Source of the DNA: Actinomycetes bacterium
Lineage (GTDB): Bacteria; Actinomycetota; Actinomycetes; S36-B12; UBA10799
NCBI GenBank assembly: GCA_029779995.1
Contig: JAKOZM010000167.1
Coordinates: 1-27,559 of the forward strand
Direction of reading: 5' to 3'
DNA length: 27,559 nucleotides
Shown here: one piece after another, positions 1 to 7,186 of the stretch
Layout: every line of letters starts with the position of its first letter
Numbering within the stretch: the stretch's first letter is position 1
Made by a program: the position numbers and the translations under genes
The notes under the pieces: model-generated
Seen by the model: only the letters and a program-made list of their open reading frames with translations
Databases searched by the model: none
Told to the model about the DNA's origin: nothing

Positions 1-203
1 CCAGCGAGATCCTGGCCTGGCACACCACACGGGCCACCAACGGACCCACCGAAGGCCAGAACAACCTCATCAAAGCCGTAAAACGCACAGGCTTCGGATT
101 CCGGACCTTCCGCAACTACCGCATACGTGTCCTACTGCAGGCAGGAGGCGTCAACTGGAACCTACTCCCGACCATGACACCCCGCTGAAATCCGATGAAC
201 CCC
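1..203 (+). mobile_element. Right end of an ISL3-family insertion sequence (truncated by window edge)
   Basis: The window opens inside a transposase reading frame whose C-terminus matches the ISL3 family. Just after its stop comes ATCCGATGAACCCC (about 190-203), whose complement GGGGTTCATCGGAT resembles the terminal inverted repeats of actinobacterial ISL3 elements. The outer boundary near 201-203 is therefore a guess from family resemblance. The left end and any target-site duplication lie outside the window. DNA beyond 203 shows no further transposon sequence. Confidence 0.7.
3..188 (+). CDS. ISL3-family transposase, C-terminal fragment
   Basis: This is the last 61 codons of a DDE transposase, open to the left edge and ending in TGA. 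It contains the ISL3 C-terminal signature NGPTEGQNNLIKAVKR followed by GFGFRTFRNYRIR and the usual terminal ...LTPR-like end (here MTPR). In this family the Glu of NGPTEG is the third acidic catalytic residue. The N-terminal zinc-binding region and first two catalytic Asp residues would be upstream of the window, so whether the element is intact cannot be judged. The gene ends about 15 nt before the predicted terminal repeat, a normal arrangement. Confidence 0.85.
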   Translation, partial: SEILAWHTTRATNGPTEGQNNLIKAVKRTGFGFRTFRNYRIRVLLQAGGVNWNLLPTMTPR

Positions 204-255
204 ATTTGCGCGCTGTGGTGAGGGTGCTGCGGCCAATGCCGCCCGGCGGGTCTGG

Positions 256-2562
256 CTAGTGTGCGGGGACCAGTTCCGGGTCGTCGTCGACGATCTCGTC
301 TCCGGAGCCTTCGGCCTCCATGTGGACCTCGGGCAGGAAGCCCAGCCACTTGGGTAGCCACCAGGTGTTCGGCCCGATCCAGCTGATCAGCGATGGCACA
401 AGCACGAGGCGGATGATGAACGCGTCGACGAGGACGGCGGTCGCCAGGCCGACACCGAAGAGTTTGATCGTGTCCTCAGGGGTGGGGATGAAGGCCAAGA
501 AGACGCTGGCCATGATGGCCGCGGCGATCGCGACGACGCGACCGGATCCGGCCAAGCCACGGCGAACGCTCAGGGCGTTGTCCTTGGTGTGGCCCCATTC
601 CTCATGCATACGACTGACCAGGAACACCTGATAGTCCATGGACAGTCCGAACAGGATCGCAAAGACCATGATCGGAAGGAAGGGCAGGATCGGTCCGGTG
701 GAGGTCACGCCGAGCAGGCTCGCCCCCCAGCCCCACTGGAAGACGGCTGTGGTGACGCCGAGGGCGGCGCCCAGGCTCAGCAGGCTGGTCACCGCGCCGA
801 TCAGGGGCACGATCAGCGAGCGGAACAGGATGGTCAGGGCGATGAAGCCCAGCCCGATGACGACCGCCAGGAATACTGGCAGGGCCTCACTGAGCACGGT
901 GGTGAAGTCGGTGGTCACCGCCGTGGAGCCGCCCACATAGGCCCGCATGGTGGTGCCTTCCTCCGCCCGCGGGATCGTCTCGGTACGCAGGCGCTGCAGC
1001 AACTCGTCTGTCGCAGGGTCCTGCGGCGACGTCTCTGGAATCACCTGGATGGCGGCGATGGTCTGATTCGCCGTCACGGAGATCGGCACCATCGCTTCAT
1101 TGGGAATCGTGCGGTCCACTCCAGGTGTCTCGTTGAGGTCTTGGATCAGCCCGCGCAGGGAGTCCTCGTCCAGGGCGTAGGGGAGTTGCACGGCCACGAA
1201 GAAGGGGCCGTTGCTACCCGGTCCGAACCCTTCGGCAGTCAGGTCATACGCGATGCGTGCCGGGCTGCCGACCGGTTGTCCGCTGTCGTCGGGGAACCCC
1301 AGGCGGATGCTGAAGTAGGGGATGGCCATGACCATCACCAGCAGCGCTGCGGCCAGGGTGTAGAACCAGGGCCGCTTCTGCAGCACGTGACCGTAATGAG
1401 CCCACTTGCCGCCTTCGGGATGCCAGGCCTTGGTTTTGCGCGCCCACGGCATCCTGATCGCCAACGCCTTGTCGCCCAACAGACTCAACAGGGCGGGCAG
1501 GAACCACACGGCCGACAGCATGACCATCGCGACTGTCAGGGATGCGGCCAACGCCAACCCGTTGAAGAACCCGATCCCCAGAACGAACAGACCCAGCAGC
1601 GCGATGATCACCGTGGTGCCGGCGAACTGCACGGCGCGCCCTGCGGTGTTCACCGACTCGTAGGCGGCGTCCTTGGGGTCATGTCCAGCCATCACTGCCT
1701 GCCGGAATCGGTTGAGGATGAACAGGGCGTAGTCGATGCCGACGCCCAGACCGATCATCGCGGCCAACGTGGGGGCGAATGTGGCGACGCTGAAGAAGTT
1801 GGCGGTGAACGTGACCAGCGCCAGGCCAGCACCGAGGCCGAAGACGGCCGTGACGATGGGCAGTCCCGCGGCCACGACGGACCCGAAGGCGATCAGCAGG
1901 ATCACGATGGCGACCAGGATGCCGATGAGTTCGCCGCTCGGGGGCTCCTGTCCGGCGAAGGCCAACACCTGGCCGCTGGCGCCCACCGTGACCCCATTTG
2001 TGCCGTTCGTGGCCTCCACTTCATCCAGGATCGTGCCGGCGGTGGCGGTCGGGATGTCGGTGGTGCTCGTGAACGTGATCGTCGCGCGCGCCACCTGCTC
2101 GTTCTCACTGATGGGCGAGGTGGCCTTCACTGCTGCTTCGGTGGCCTTATCGATCTCGGCTTGGATCTCGGGAGGCAGCGGGAAGGGATTGGCCTGCTGA
2201 TTGCGCTGCGGACAACTCGTGCCGTACGTCTGGCCATAGGGCGACTGGACACAGGCGACGCTGGGCAGGTCGGCGATCTTCTCCATCAAGGGGGTGACGG
2301 TCTGCTTCACGGTGGCGTCGGTAACCGTCCCCGCATCAACGCCCCAGACCAGAGTGGCTGTGGCGCCGGTCGCGGCATCGGCCCCGGCCGTCTCCGACAG
2401 GAGGTTCTGAGCGACCTGGGACTCCGTACCGGGCAACTCAAAGGAGTCCTTCAACTCCCCGCCGAACCGGCCCCCGAGGACTCCGATGACAAGGAACAGA
2501 ATGAAGAAGCTGATGATGGCCAGAACGGGTTTGCGCACTGCCCAGCGGGCAAGGTGTCCCAT
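256..2562 (-). CDS. MMPL/RND-superfamily transporter
   Basis: A 768-aa integral membrane protein of the MMPL (MmpL/YdfJ-like) branch of the RND superfamily, which exports lipids or hydrophobic compounds using the proton gradient. It has the twofold RND plan: TM1 at about 11-30, a large external loop to about 210, TM2-6 at about 211-365, TM7 near 400-418, a second loop, and TM8-12 at about 560-730. The paired proton-relay Asp-Tyr motifs are present in both halves: D277-Y278 in GIDYALFILNR and D643-Y644 in GLSMDYQVFLVSR. Two loop cysteines (C104, C117) could form a disulfide. GAGGAG lies about 6 nt before the ATG, fixing the start. The tail is short and acidic (about 750-763), unlike the long cytoplasmic tail of MmpL3. 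The substrate is not predictable. The family call is firm; whether the gene is co-transcribed with the epimerase 84 nt upstream is unclear. Confidence 0.9.
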   Translation of the reverse strand: MGHLARWAVRKPVLAIISFFILFLVIGVLGGRFGGELKDSFELPGTESQVAQNLLSETAGADAATGATATLVWGVDAGTVTDATVKQTVTPLMEKIADLPSVACVQSPYGQTYGTSCPQRNQQANPFPLPPEIQAEIDKATEAAVKATSPISENEQVARATITFTSTTDIPTATAGTILDEVEATNGTNGVTVGASGQVLAFAGQEPPSGELIGILVAIVILLIAFGSVVAAGLPIVTAVFGLGAGLALVTFTANFFSVATFAPTLAAMIGLGVGIDYALFILNRFRQAVMAGHDPKDAAYESVNTAGRAVQFAGTTVIIALLGLFVLGIGFFNGLALAASLTVAMVMLSAVWFLPALLSLLGDKALAIRMPWARKTKAWHPEGGKWAHYGHVLQKRPWFYTLAAALLVMVMAIPYFSIRLGFPDDSGQPVGSPARIAYDLTAEGFGPGSNGPFFVAVQLPYALDEDSLRGLIQDLNETPGVDRTIPNEAMVPISVTANQTIAAIQVIPETSPQDPATDELLQRLRTETIPRAEEGTTMRAYVGGSTAVTTDFTTVLSEALPVFLAVVIGLGFIALTILFRSLIVPLIGAVTSLLSLGAALGVTTAVFQWGWGASLLGVTSTGPILPFLPIMVFAILFGLSMDYQVFLVSRMHEEWGHTKDNALSVRRGLAGSGRVVAIAAAIMASVFLAFIPTPEDTIKLFGVGLATAVLVDAFIIRLVLVPSLISWIGPNTWWLPKWLGFLPEVHMEAEGSGDEIVDDDPELVPAH

Positions 2563-2584
2563 GGGTCTCCTCGAGGTGGGTCTA

Positions 2585-2595
2585 ACCGAACGGTA
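2585..2595 (-). promoter_or_regulatory. Candidate operator overlapping a -10 element of the MMPL gene
   Basis: The inverted repeat ACCG-AA-CGGT (2585-2594) sits 22-32 nt upstream of the MMPL start. Read on the minus strand it overlaps TACCGT (2590-2595), a TANNNT-type -10 hexamer. Short palindromes of this CCG/CGG kind are common TetR-family operators at efflux genes. No regulator gene is adjacent and no good -35 is visible, so this is tentative. Confidence 0.3.
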
Positions 2596-2646
2596 GCAAT
2601 CGCCACAGGCGGGTATGGCGACGGATCGTCCGGGTACGAGCCGGGG

Positions 2647-3549
2647 CTATTCCACGTCGACCCGCCAGGCGAAACGGGCGGTCCGCCCGGCAGGCAGCAC
2701 TTGCCACCCGGCATCGATCCCGCGAGCCTGTAGGTTGACCGCGTCGGTGGCGCAGGTGTACGGCTCAATGGCCACCGCGTCGCGCGATGCGGGCGTGAAG
2801 AGTACGTAGTCGGTGAAGGCTGGGTCGCTGGACACGCTGAGGTTTGCGGCCATGGACCGCAGGGCTGCTCGCTGGGTCATGGCAGGTGCCGCGGGCAGCC
2901 CCGTCAACGCATCGTCGAGATGTTGATCGCCGAGGCGACGTGGTGTCCGGAAATCCACGGACTCTGGAATGGGGACGGCCACCCCTTCGGGCACCATGTT
3001 GATCAGCGGCCAAGCCGTCGTGGCGTCGCACTGCAGTAGCCATTGATCGAAGGGGCCGGGCACCCGGAAATACGGATGGAAACCCAGGCCGAAGGGCAGG
3101 TCGACCGTGTCGTCATTGAAGACTTCGGCCATCACGTGCAGAACTGTCGGCGCCACCCGGTAGGTGACGCGTAGACCTGCGTCCGCCGGCCACACCTGAT
3201 CTGGCGCATCGCGCGACAGCAGGAACTCGCCCGTCACATGCTGGGGGCCCTGGTCGATCACCTGCCACGCGGCGAAAGCGGCGTACCCGTGCAGGCTGGC
3301 GCCCGTCGCCGGTTCGGTGACCGGCAGTACGTAGTCGGCGCCGTCCCAGGTGAACCGGGCGTCAGCGATCCGGTTGGGCCAGGGGAAGAGGATCGGGATT
3401 CCGCTGTGGGTGACCTTGCCGTGGTCGGGGAAGCCGGGTTCAGTGTGCAGGTAGTCGAACCCGTCGACCGTCCAGGAGTACAGCGTGAATCCACGGGCGA
3501 CGTCCACGGTGGCCGTCGTCGATGCGGCGGTGATGGTCACCGCGCTCAT
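2647..3549 (-). CDS. Aldose 1-epimerase family protein (galactose mutarotase-like)
   Basis: A 300-aa cytoplasmic protein of the galactose mutarotase-like fold, expected to interconvert alpha and beta anomers of an aldose or aldose phosphate, or to act on a related sugar. Visible family landmarks are PWPNR (56-60), the His in LHGYA (H87), the catalytic-type His in GFHPYF (H158), and the Glu in VAIEPYT (E262), which fits the general base at the usual distance from the C-terminus. The frame is open further upstream, but the ATG at 3547-3549 is preferred. It overlaps the TGA of the upstream gene as ATGA and begins the recognisable first beta-strand. The overlap implies translational coupling to the unknown 175-aa protein. 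The true sugar is not predictable; the D-hexose-6-phosphate epimerase subgroup is an alternative. Confidence 0.85.
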   Translation of the reverse strand: MSAVTITAASTTATVDVARGFTLYSWTVDGFDYLHTEPGFPDHGKVTHSGIPILFPWPNRIADARFTWDGADYVLPVTEPATGASLHGYAAFAAWQVIDQGPQHVTGEFLLSRDAPDQVWPADAGLRVTYRVAPTVLHVMAEVFNDDTVDLPFGLGFHPYFRVPGPFDQWLLQCDATTAWPLINMVPEGVAVPIPESVDFRTPRRLGDQHLDDALTGLPAAPAMTQRAALRSMAANLSVSSDPAFTDYVLFTPASRDAVAIEPYTCATDAVNLQARGIDAGWQVLPAGRTARFAWRVDVE

Positions 3550-4073
3550 GCCGCCACCAGGGTGGCCAGGACGGCCAGATCGGGGTCCTGCCAGGGGTCC
3601 ACGTTCATGACGCTGACGAGGCGGGAGATGGTGCCGTCCTGCTCGGCCTCGACCCAGGCGGCCCGGTGCTCCAGCCCCAACTCGGGCAGTCCGGGCAGCC
3701 ACACGACGCCACTGGCGGCACCGTCAGCCTCCGGCAGGGATGCCTGGGTCTCGGCGGGCGGATGCAGGATGAACAACGCGGGTGGCCGCGGCGCGGACAA
3801 GGAGCCCGGTTCGGGCGCGGTGTCACCGAGGACGGGGCCGGCGCTGGCCATGGCGCCAACCGCATGAGTCTGCGCCCCAGCGGGTGTGCTGTCGGTGGCA
3901 CGGAAAACGGTGGTAGTGGCCAGGATGCCGGGGACCGCTGCGATGCGAACCGCCAACGTGAGCACCTGCGACCACTCCAGGGTCGACTCGGGCCACCGGC
4001 CGTGGAGCAGGAAACCTGCCAGGCTCAGGTCGCGCCGGTGGAAGGCGGATACTTCGACGGGTCGCCTGGTCAT
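3546..4073 (-). CDS. Hypothetical protein, 175 aa, coupled to the epimerase
   Basis: I do not recognise this protein. The ATG at 4071-4073 is chosen because GGAGG lies about 6 nt upstream; longer in-frame starts lack that signal. The sequence is soluble, with no signal peptide or clear transmembrane segment. An N-terminal part (10-60) has alternating hydrophobic strands. A middle part rich in Ala, Pro and Gly follows (61-125), then an acidic C-terminal part (126-170) containing WLPGLPELG and VNVDPWQDPD. Cysteine is absent. Its stop overlaps the epimerase start (ATGA), so the two are almost certainly co-translated, which suggests a role linked to the same sugar substrate. That role is inference only. 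Codon use and GC content look like the neighbours. Confidence 0.7.
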   Translation of the reverse strand: MTRRPVEVSAFHRRDLSLAGFLLHGRWPESTLEWSQVLTLAVRIAAVPGILATTTVFRATDSTPAGAQTHAVGAMASAGPVLGDTAPEPGSLSAPRPPALFILHPPAETQASLPEADGAASGVVWLPGLPELGLEHRAAWVEAEQDGTISRLVSVMNVDPWQDPDLAVLATLVAA

Positions 4074-4383
4074 TGTCGCCTCCGTCCATGCCTTGTGGTG
4101 AGCAATCATGGCCTGCTGTGCGTGGCAATGCAATGTCTGGAGGGGTTTGTCATCGTTCGGGATTCGTGGCTGCCGGGTTGGGCAGGTCCTTGCCAGGTTG
4201 TGGCCGGTGGAACTGTTAGGGACAGGAGTCGTCCGTCTGTCGTCCCGCGGTTCGCCGCGACCCGCCGAACGGCTGTACCGGACGACGCCTGGGCCGGCCC
4301 CGGAGTTTTCCGACGCTGTCGTCCCGACGCGCGCTGACAATGGCCAACAACAGGGGAAACGAGGCCGGAGAAGGCCCCTGACA
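4074..4383. other. 310-nt intergenic region upstream of the 175-aa gene
   Basis: The gap separates the SDR stop (4384) from the start of the hypothetical gene (4073), both on the minus strand. I see no convincing protein, tRNA or strong hairpin plus T-run terminator in it. Its left part holds the SD and a weak promoter candidate for the hypothetical/epimerase pair. The rest (about 4140-4383) shows nothing I can assign. Confidence 0.5.
4105..4133 (-). promoter_or_regulatory. Weak promoter candidate for the 175-aa protein/epimerase pair
   Basis: On the minus strand, TTGCAT (4128-4133) and CATGAT (4105-4110) are separated by 17 nt and lie 31 nt upstream of the ATG. The -10 matches four of six consensus bases and the -35 only three of six, so this could be chance. 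Confidence 0.25.
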
Positions 4384-5166
4384 TCACCCGGCGAACGTTG
4401 GCCCGATGATGTCGAAACCGCCGTCACAGGTCAGCGTGGTGCCCGTGATGTAGTCACCGGCCGGCGAGAACAGGAAGGCCACCATGGCGGCGATCTCGTC
4501 AGCGGTCTGCAGGCGACCCCCCGGCAGGCCTTTGCTCACTTCGGCCGGATCCAGCCCGTACCGCCCCCATGCCGCGGTGTGCACGATGCCAGGCGCGATG
4601 GCGACCGCCCGGATCCCGAAGCGGCCCCACTCGGCGGCCCAGTTGCGGGTCAGCGACTCCACGCCGGAGCGGGCGGCCGATGAGTGGGCCATCAGAGGCA
4701 TCCCCCGGTGCGGGGTCATGGTGATGGAGGCGATCTTGCCGTAGGTCTGGGGGATGAAGAAGCGGTTCGCCACGGCCGTCGTCAGGTACCAGGGGGCGTC
4801 CAGGTTGAGGCGGGTGACTGCTCGGAAACCGTTGTACGTGATGTCCTGGGCTTGGGCCACGAACTGGCCGCCCGCGTTGTTCAGCAGGAAGTGGCAGCCT
4901 GGCACCTGCTCGAGCATGGCATCGACCTGCTCGGGCTCTCGCAGGTCCGCCGTCAGAGCGGTGATCTGTTCGGGATGGCCCGCGGCCGTCTCCAGCAACG
5001 GCTCCTCACGCCGGCCCACGATCGTGACCTCTGCTCCCAGGTGGGCGAGCAACTGGGCGCAGGCGCGTCCGATCCCCGACCCTCCGCCAGTGACCAGTGC
5101 GTGCTTTCCGGTGAGGAAACCGGGAGCGAAGATGGCGAGGGCGGCGGGCGACGTGGGTGCGGTCAT
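4384..5166 (-). CDS. SDR-family oxidoreductase, PECR/2,4-dienoyl-CoA reductase-like, with atypical active site
   Basis: A 260-aa short-chain dehydrogenase/reductase with a Rossmann fold. The cofactor motif GGGSGIG is at 27-33, an Arg pair after beta-2 (GRREE, 51-55) suggests NADP(H), and NNAG is at 96-99. The C-terminal ITGTTLTCDGG (240-250) is typical. The catalytic YxxxK is missing: the aligned segment reads AHSSAARSGV, giving Ser162 for Tyr and Arg166 for Lys. The same HS-AAR pattern is what I recall in peroxisomal trans-2-enoyl-CoA reductase (PECR), while 2,4-dienoyl-CoA reductases also lack the Tyr. I therefore infer an enoyl-CoA or dienoyl-CoA reductase in fatty acid metabolism. The start is the ATG before TAPTS, with a GGGGG stretch upstream; the longer open frame only overlaps the NlpC/P60 gene. 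It lies 14 nt downstream of that gene and may be read with it. Confidence 0.85.
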   Translation of the reverse strand: MTAPTSPAALAIFAPGFLTGKHALVTGGGSGIGRACAQLLAHLGAEVTIVGRREEPLLETAAGHPEQITALTADLREPEQVDAMLEQVPGCHFLLNNAGGQFVAQAQDITYNGFRAVTRLNLDAPWYLTTAVANRFFIPQTYGKIASITMTPHRGMPLMAHSSAARSGVESLTRNWAAEWGRFGIRAVAIAPGIVHTAAWGRYGLDPAEVSKGLPGGRLQTADEIAAMVAFLFSPAGDYITGTTLTCDGGFDIIGPTFAG

Positions 5167-5180
5167 GGCCCCCAAGCTAT

Positions 5181-6197
5181 CTACTGGGCGAGCACGCGAG
5201 CGTAGTAGACCTTGTCGGTGTAGACCTTTTCCAGACTCACGACCCGCCCCGTGCGGGGTGCATGCCACATCATGCCGCCGCCGGCGTAGATGCCCACATG
5301 ACCGATGAAGTTGTTGGCGTAGTTGTAGAAGAACACCAGATCGCCAGGTTTGGCCTCGTCCGCGGTGATCTTCTTGGCCTTGTCGTACTGCCAGACCGTG
5401 TAGGCGCCGCCAAGGTCCATGCCAACCTGCTCGTAGACCCACTGGGTGTAGGAACTGCAGTTGAAGCCGGTAGCCGGCGAGTTCCCGCTGGCCACGTAGG
5501 GCACGCCCTGCTGGCTGGCTGCGATCCGCAAGACCTCAGCAGCCGTAGCGCTGCTCGGTGCCGGCAGCGCGGCACTGCTCGAGGCAGGCGGGGCGACCGG
5601 GGCCGTGAAACTGACTTTGCCCACCTTGCGCCAGGTGGTGGCATCCACGATGCCGGTGACGGGCAGTTTGGCCGCGCTTTGTAGCGCCTCGACGTAGGAC
5701 TTGGTGATGGGGCCGAAATAGCCGGTCTGCGGCTGCACTCCAAGTTGCTGCTGCAGGAAGAGAACTGCCGCACCTCTGTCCCCATACTGCAGAGTCGCTG
5801 CCGCATAGGGGTTGGCGCTCGCTGCGCGCGCGGCCTTCTTCTTCGCCTTCTTGGCCGCCCGGGCCCGTTGGGCCTTCTGGGCTTTCTTGTGGCGCTCGAC
5901 TCGCTTGGCCTTGGCCGTCTTGGCGGCCACCTTGCTGTCCTTGGTCAGAGCGGCCCAGGTCAAGGGCCCGACAACTCCAGTGGTGGGCAGACCGTGCTCT
6001 TGCTGGTAGGTTTTGACGGCCTGCAGCGTCAGGGGGCCGAAGAATCCGGTGGGCGAGACGCCCAGCGCTTTCTGCACTTGTCGGACCGACGTCGATGACA
6101 TGCCCTTGGTGAGGACAGGCTGATCGGCGGCCATGGCTGGCACCGTGGGGGCCAGGAGCGCACAAACGGCCAGCCCGGTGATCGCGATCCGCCTCAT
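5181..6197 (-). CDS. Secreted NlpC/P60 peptidoglycan endopeptidase with two peptidoglycan-binding domains
   Basis: A 338-aa exported cell-wall hydrolase predicted to cut peptide stems in peptidoglycan. A Sec signal peptide (1-23) has an AMA-A-type cleavage site. Two PG_binding_1 repeats follow (about 30-84 and 136-190; each with GFFGPLT- or GYFGPIT-like cores). They are separated by a very basic Lys/Ala-rich linker (87-127) and followed by an Ala/Pro/Ser spacer (198-220). The catalytic NlpC/P60 domain fills 221-338. The triad is C247 (in FNCSSY; Asn and Ser replace the usual Asp and Gly of DCSG), H300 (GHVGIY) and H312 (MMWHAPRTG). AAGGAG lies 8-9 nt before the ATG. The long upstream region holds GTAAC-type repeats that suggest MtrA-like control. 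The basic linker may bind teichoic acid or other wall polyanions, which is inference. Confidence 0.93.
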   Translation of the reverse strand: MRRIAITGLAVCALLAPTVPAMAADQPVLTKGMSSTSVRQVQKALGVSPTGFFGPLTLQAVKTYQQEHGLPTTGVVGPLTWAALTKDSKVAAKTAKAKRVERHKKAQKAQRARAAKKAKKKAARAASANPYAAATLQYGDRGAAVLFLQQQLGVQPQTGYFGPITKSYVEALQSAAKLPVTGIVDATTWRKVGKVSFTAPVAPPASSSAALPAPSSATAAEVLRIAASQQGVPYVASGNSPATGFNCSSYTQWVYEQVGMDLGGAYTVWQYDKAKKITADEAKPGDLVFFYNYANNFIGHVGIYAGGGMMWHAPRTGRVVSLEKVYTDKVYYARVLAQ

Positions 6198-6251
6198 CGA
6201 TCAGGTCTCCTTGTTCGGGTACTTTTTCTTCGGAATGTCAAGCGACACGCC

Positions 6252-6352
6252 TGTAGTTTCACGTAACGGATTTGTCACGTTACCGGACGAATTGTGTATG
6301 ACGCCAATCCGGGTCTGACCTGATCAGAGCAATGAATGCACCCGAAACTACA
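6252..6352 (-). promoter_or_regulatory. Nested inverted repeats upstream of the NlpC/P60 gene (possible structured leader)
   Basis: A perfect 9-bp inverted repeat, TGTAGTTTC (6252-6260) and GAAACTACA (6344-6352), encloses two smaller ones. These are GTAACG/CGTTAC (6263-6268, 6278-6283) and CGGGT/ACCCG (6310-6314, 6340-6344) with TCTGA/TCAGA inside. On the minus strand these could fold as a three-way junction ending 54 nt before the start codon. A 9-bp match in a region this size is not very rare by chance, and I recognise no known riboswitch core. If TAGTTT in the 5' arm is instead the -10, the repeats act as DNA, not RNA. Confidence 0.35.
6263..6278 (+). promoter_or_regulatory. Candidate MtrA-type response-regulator box
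   Basis: GTAAC (6263-6267) and GTCAC (6274-6278) form a direct repeat with an 11-bp period, immediately followed by GTTAC (6279-6283). OmpR-family regulators bind such one-helical-turn repeats. The actinobacterial regulator MtrA is reported to bind GTAAC/GTCAC-like sites at cell-wall hydrolase genes. The site lies 66-81 nt upstream of the NlpC/P60 start, so the target fits. Assignment to MtrA is inference. Confidence 0.4.
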
Positions 6353-6460
6353 TCTAGTCCCGCATTACTCATTCGAGGACATATCTAGTGCAGGTGAGTG
6401 AGTGATGTGGCGCACACCACACTGTGCTCCACCTTTCGAGACCTAATCGACCGTGGACGC

Positions 6461-6488
6461 TTGCACATAGGTTGACCTAAGTCACAAT
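6461..6488 (+). promoter_or_regulatory. ideR promoter with palindromic operator in the spacer
   Basis: TTGCAC (6461-6466) and CACAAT (6483-6488) are spaced by 16 nt. The perfect palindrome TAGGT-TG-ACCTA (6468-6479) lies entirely between them. Its half-sites resemble those of the DtxR/IdeR iron box (TTAGGTTAGGCTAACCTAA). Bound repressor would cover the promoter, which suggests autoregulation. The expected transcription start falls at about 6494, the first base of the GTG start codon, so the mRNA is probably leaderless. Confidence 0.5.
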
Positions 6489-6493
6489 GAAGT

Positions 6494-7186
6494 GTGAGCG
6501 GCGAGCTGATCGATACCACCGAGATGTACCTGCGGACCATCTTCGAACTGGAGGAGGAGGGGACCGTTCCCCTGCGGGCACGGATCGCCGAGCGTCTGGG
6601 GCAGTCAGGCCCGACGGTCTCGCAGACGGTCGCGCGCATGGAGCGCGATGGCCTGGTCATCGTCTCGGGGGATCGGCACCTTGAGTTGACCTCGTCCGGA
6701 CGGGGGTACGCCGTCTCGGTGATGAGGAAGCATCGCCTTGCCGAGTGCCTGCTGGTCAATGTGATCGGTCTGCCCTGGGAGGATGTGCATCCTGAGGCCT
6801 GCCGCTGGGAGCATGTGATGAGCGAAGCCGTCGAGCGTCGCATCTGGGAGTTGCTGGACAACCCGACCACCTCGCCCTACGGGAACCCGATCCCGGGACT
6901 GGCCGAGCTCGGAGCCGACAGGGACGTGAGCATGATCGTGGCGCCGAGCCTGAGCAGCGTGACGCAGAGGCTGAACTCCTCCCCCATCCGCGTGCTCGTG
7001 CGACGCATCGATGAGCCGTTGCAGACCGAGCAGGAGGTCATGGCGGCGCTCCGGCGCGCTGGTGCCATTCCGGGCGCCACCGTGAAGGTCACTCGCTCGC
7101 CCGGCGGGCTGCTGATCGGATCGGGAGGGGAGTACGCGGAGATCGGGCTGGCTGTGGCTGAGCACATCGCGGTCGAACCGGTCTGA
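6494..7186 (+). CDS. ideR: IdeR/DtxR-type iron-dependent transcriptional repressor
   Basis: A 230-aa metal-dependent repressor with the full three-domain DtxR/IdeR plan: winged helix-turn-helix (about 1-74), dimerisation domain (75-142) and SH3/FeoA-like domain (150-230). The length equals that of mycobacterial IdeR. All expected metal ligands are visible: M11, C103, E106 and H107 for the primary site, and H80, E84, H99, E174 and Q177 for the ancillary site. Cys at position 103, rather than the Glu of MntR, points to iron. The GTG start gives the family N-terminus (ELIDTTEMYLRTI). No SD is visible and a promoter ends 5 nt upstream. The stop overlaps the photolyase ATG by one base (TGATG), so the two genes are coupled. 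It probably represses iron uptake and oxidative-stress genes when Fe(II) is plentiful. Confidence 0.93.
   Translation: MSGELIDTTEMYLRTIFELEEEGTVPLRARIAERLGQSGPTVSQTVARMERDGLVIVSGDRHLELTSSGRGYAVSVMRKHRLAECLLVNVIGLPWEDVHPEACRWEHVMSEAVERRIWELLDNPTTSPYGNPIPGLAELGADRDVSMIVAPSLSSVTQRLNSSPIRVLVRRIDEPLQTEQEVMAALRRAGAIPGATVKVTRSPGGLLIGSGGEYAEIGLAVAEHIAVEPV

Noticed and set aside
589..2733. A 714-codon open frame on the plus strand opposite the MMPL gene
   Set aside because: High GC content leaves antisense frames open. The translation is rich in Gln, His, Gly and Arg with no domain, whereas the minus strand has a full transporter.
4350..4383. Rho-independent terminator after the SDR gene (GGCC-GGAGAA-GGCC)
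   Set aside because: The stem is only 4 bp and there is no T-run on the minus strand.
6198..6486. c-di-AMP (ydaO-type) riboswitch before the NlpC/P60 gene
   Set aside because: Such genes often carry it, so I looked for its conserved core on the minus strand and did not find it; the repeats present do not match.
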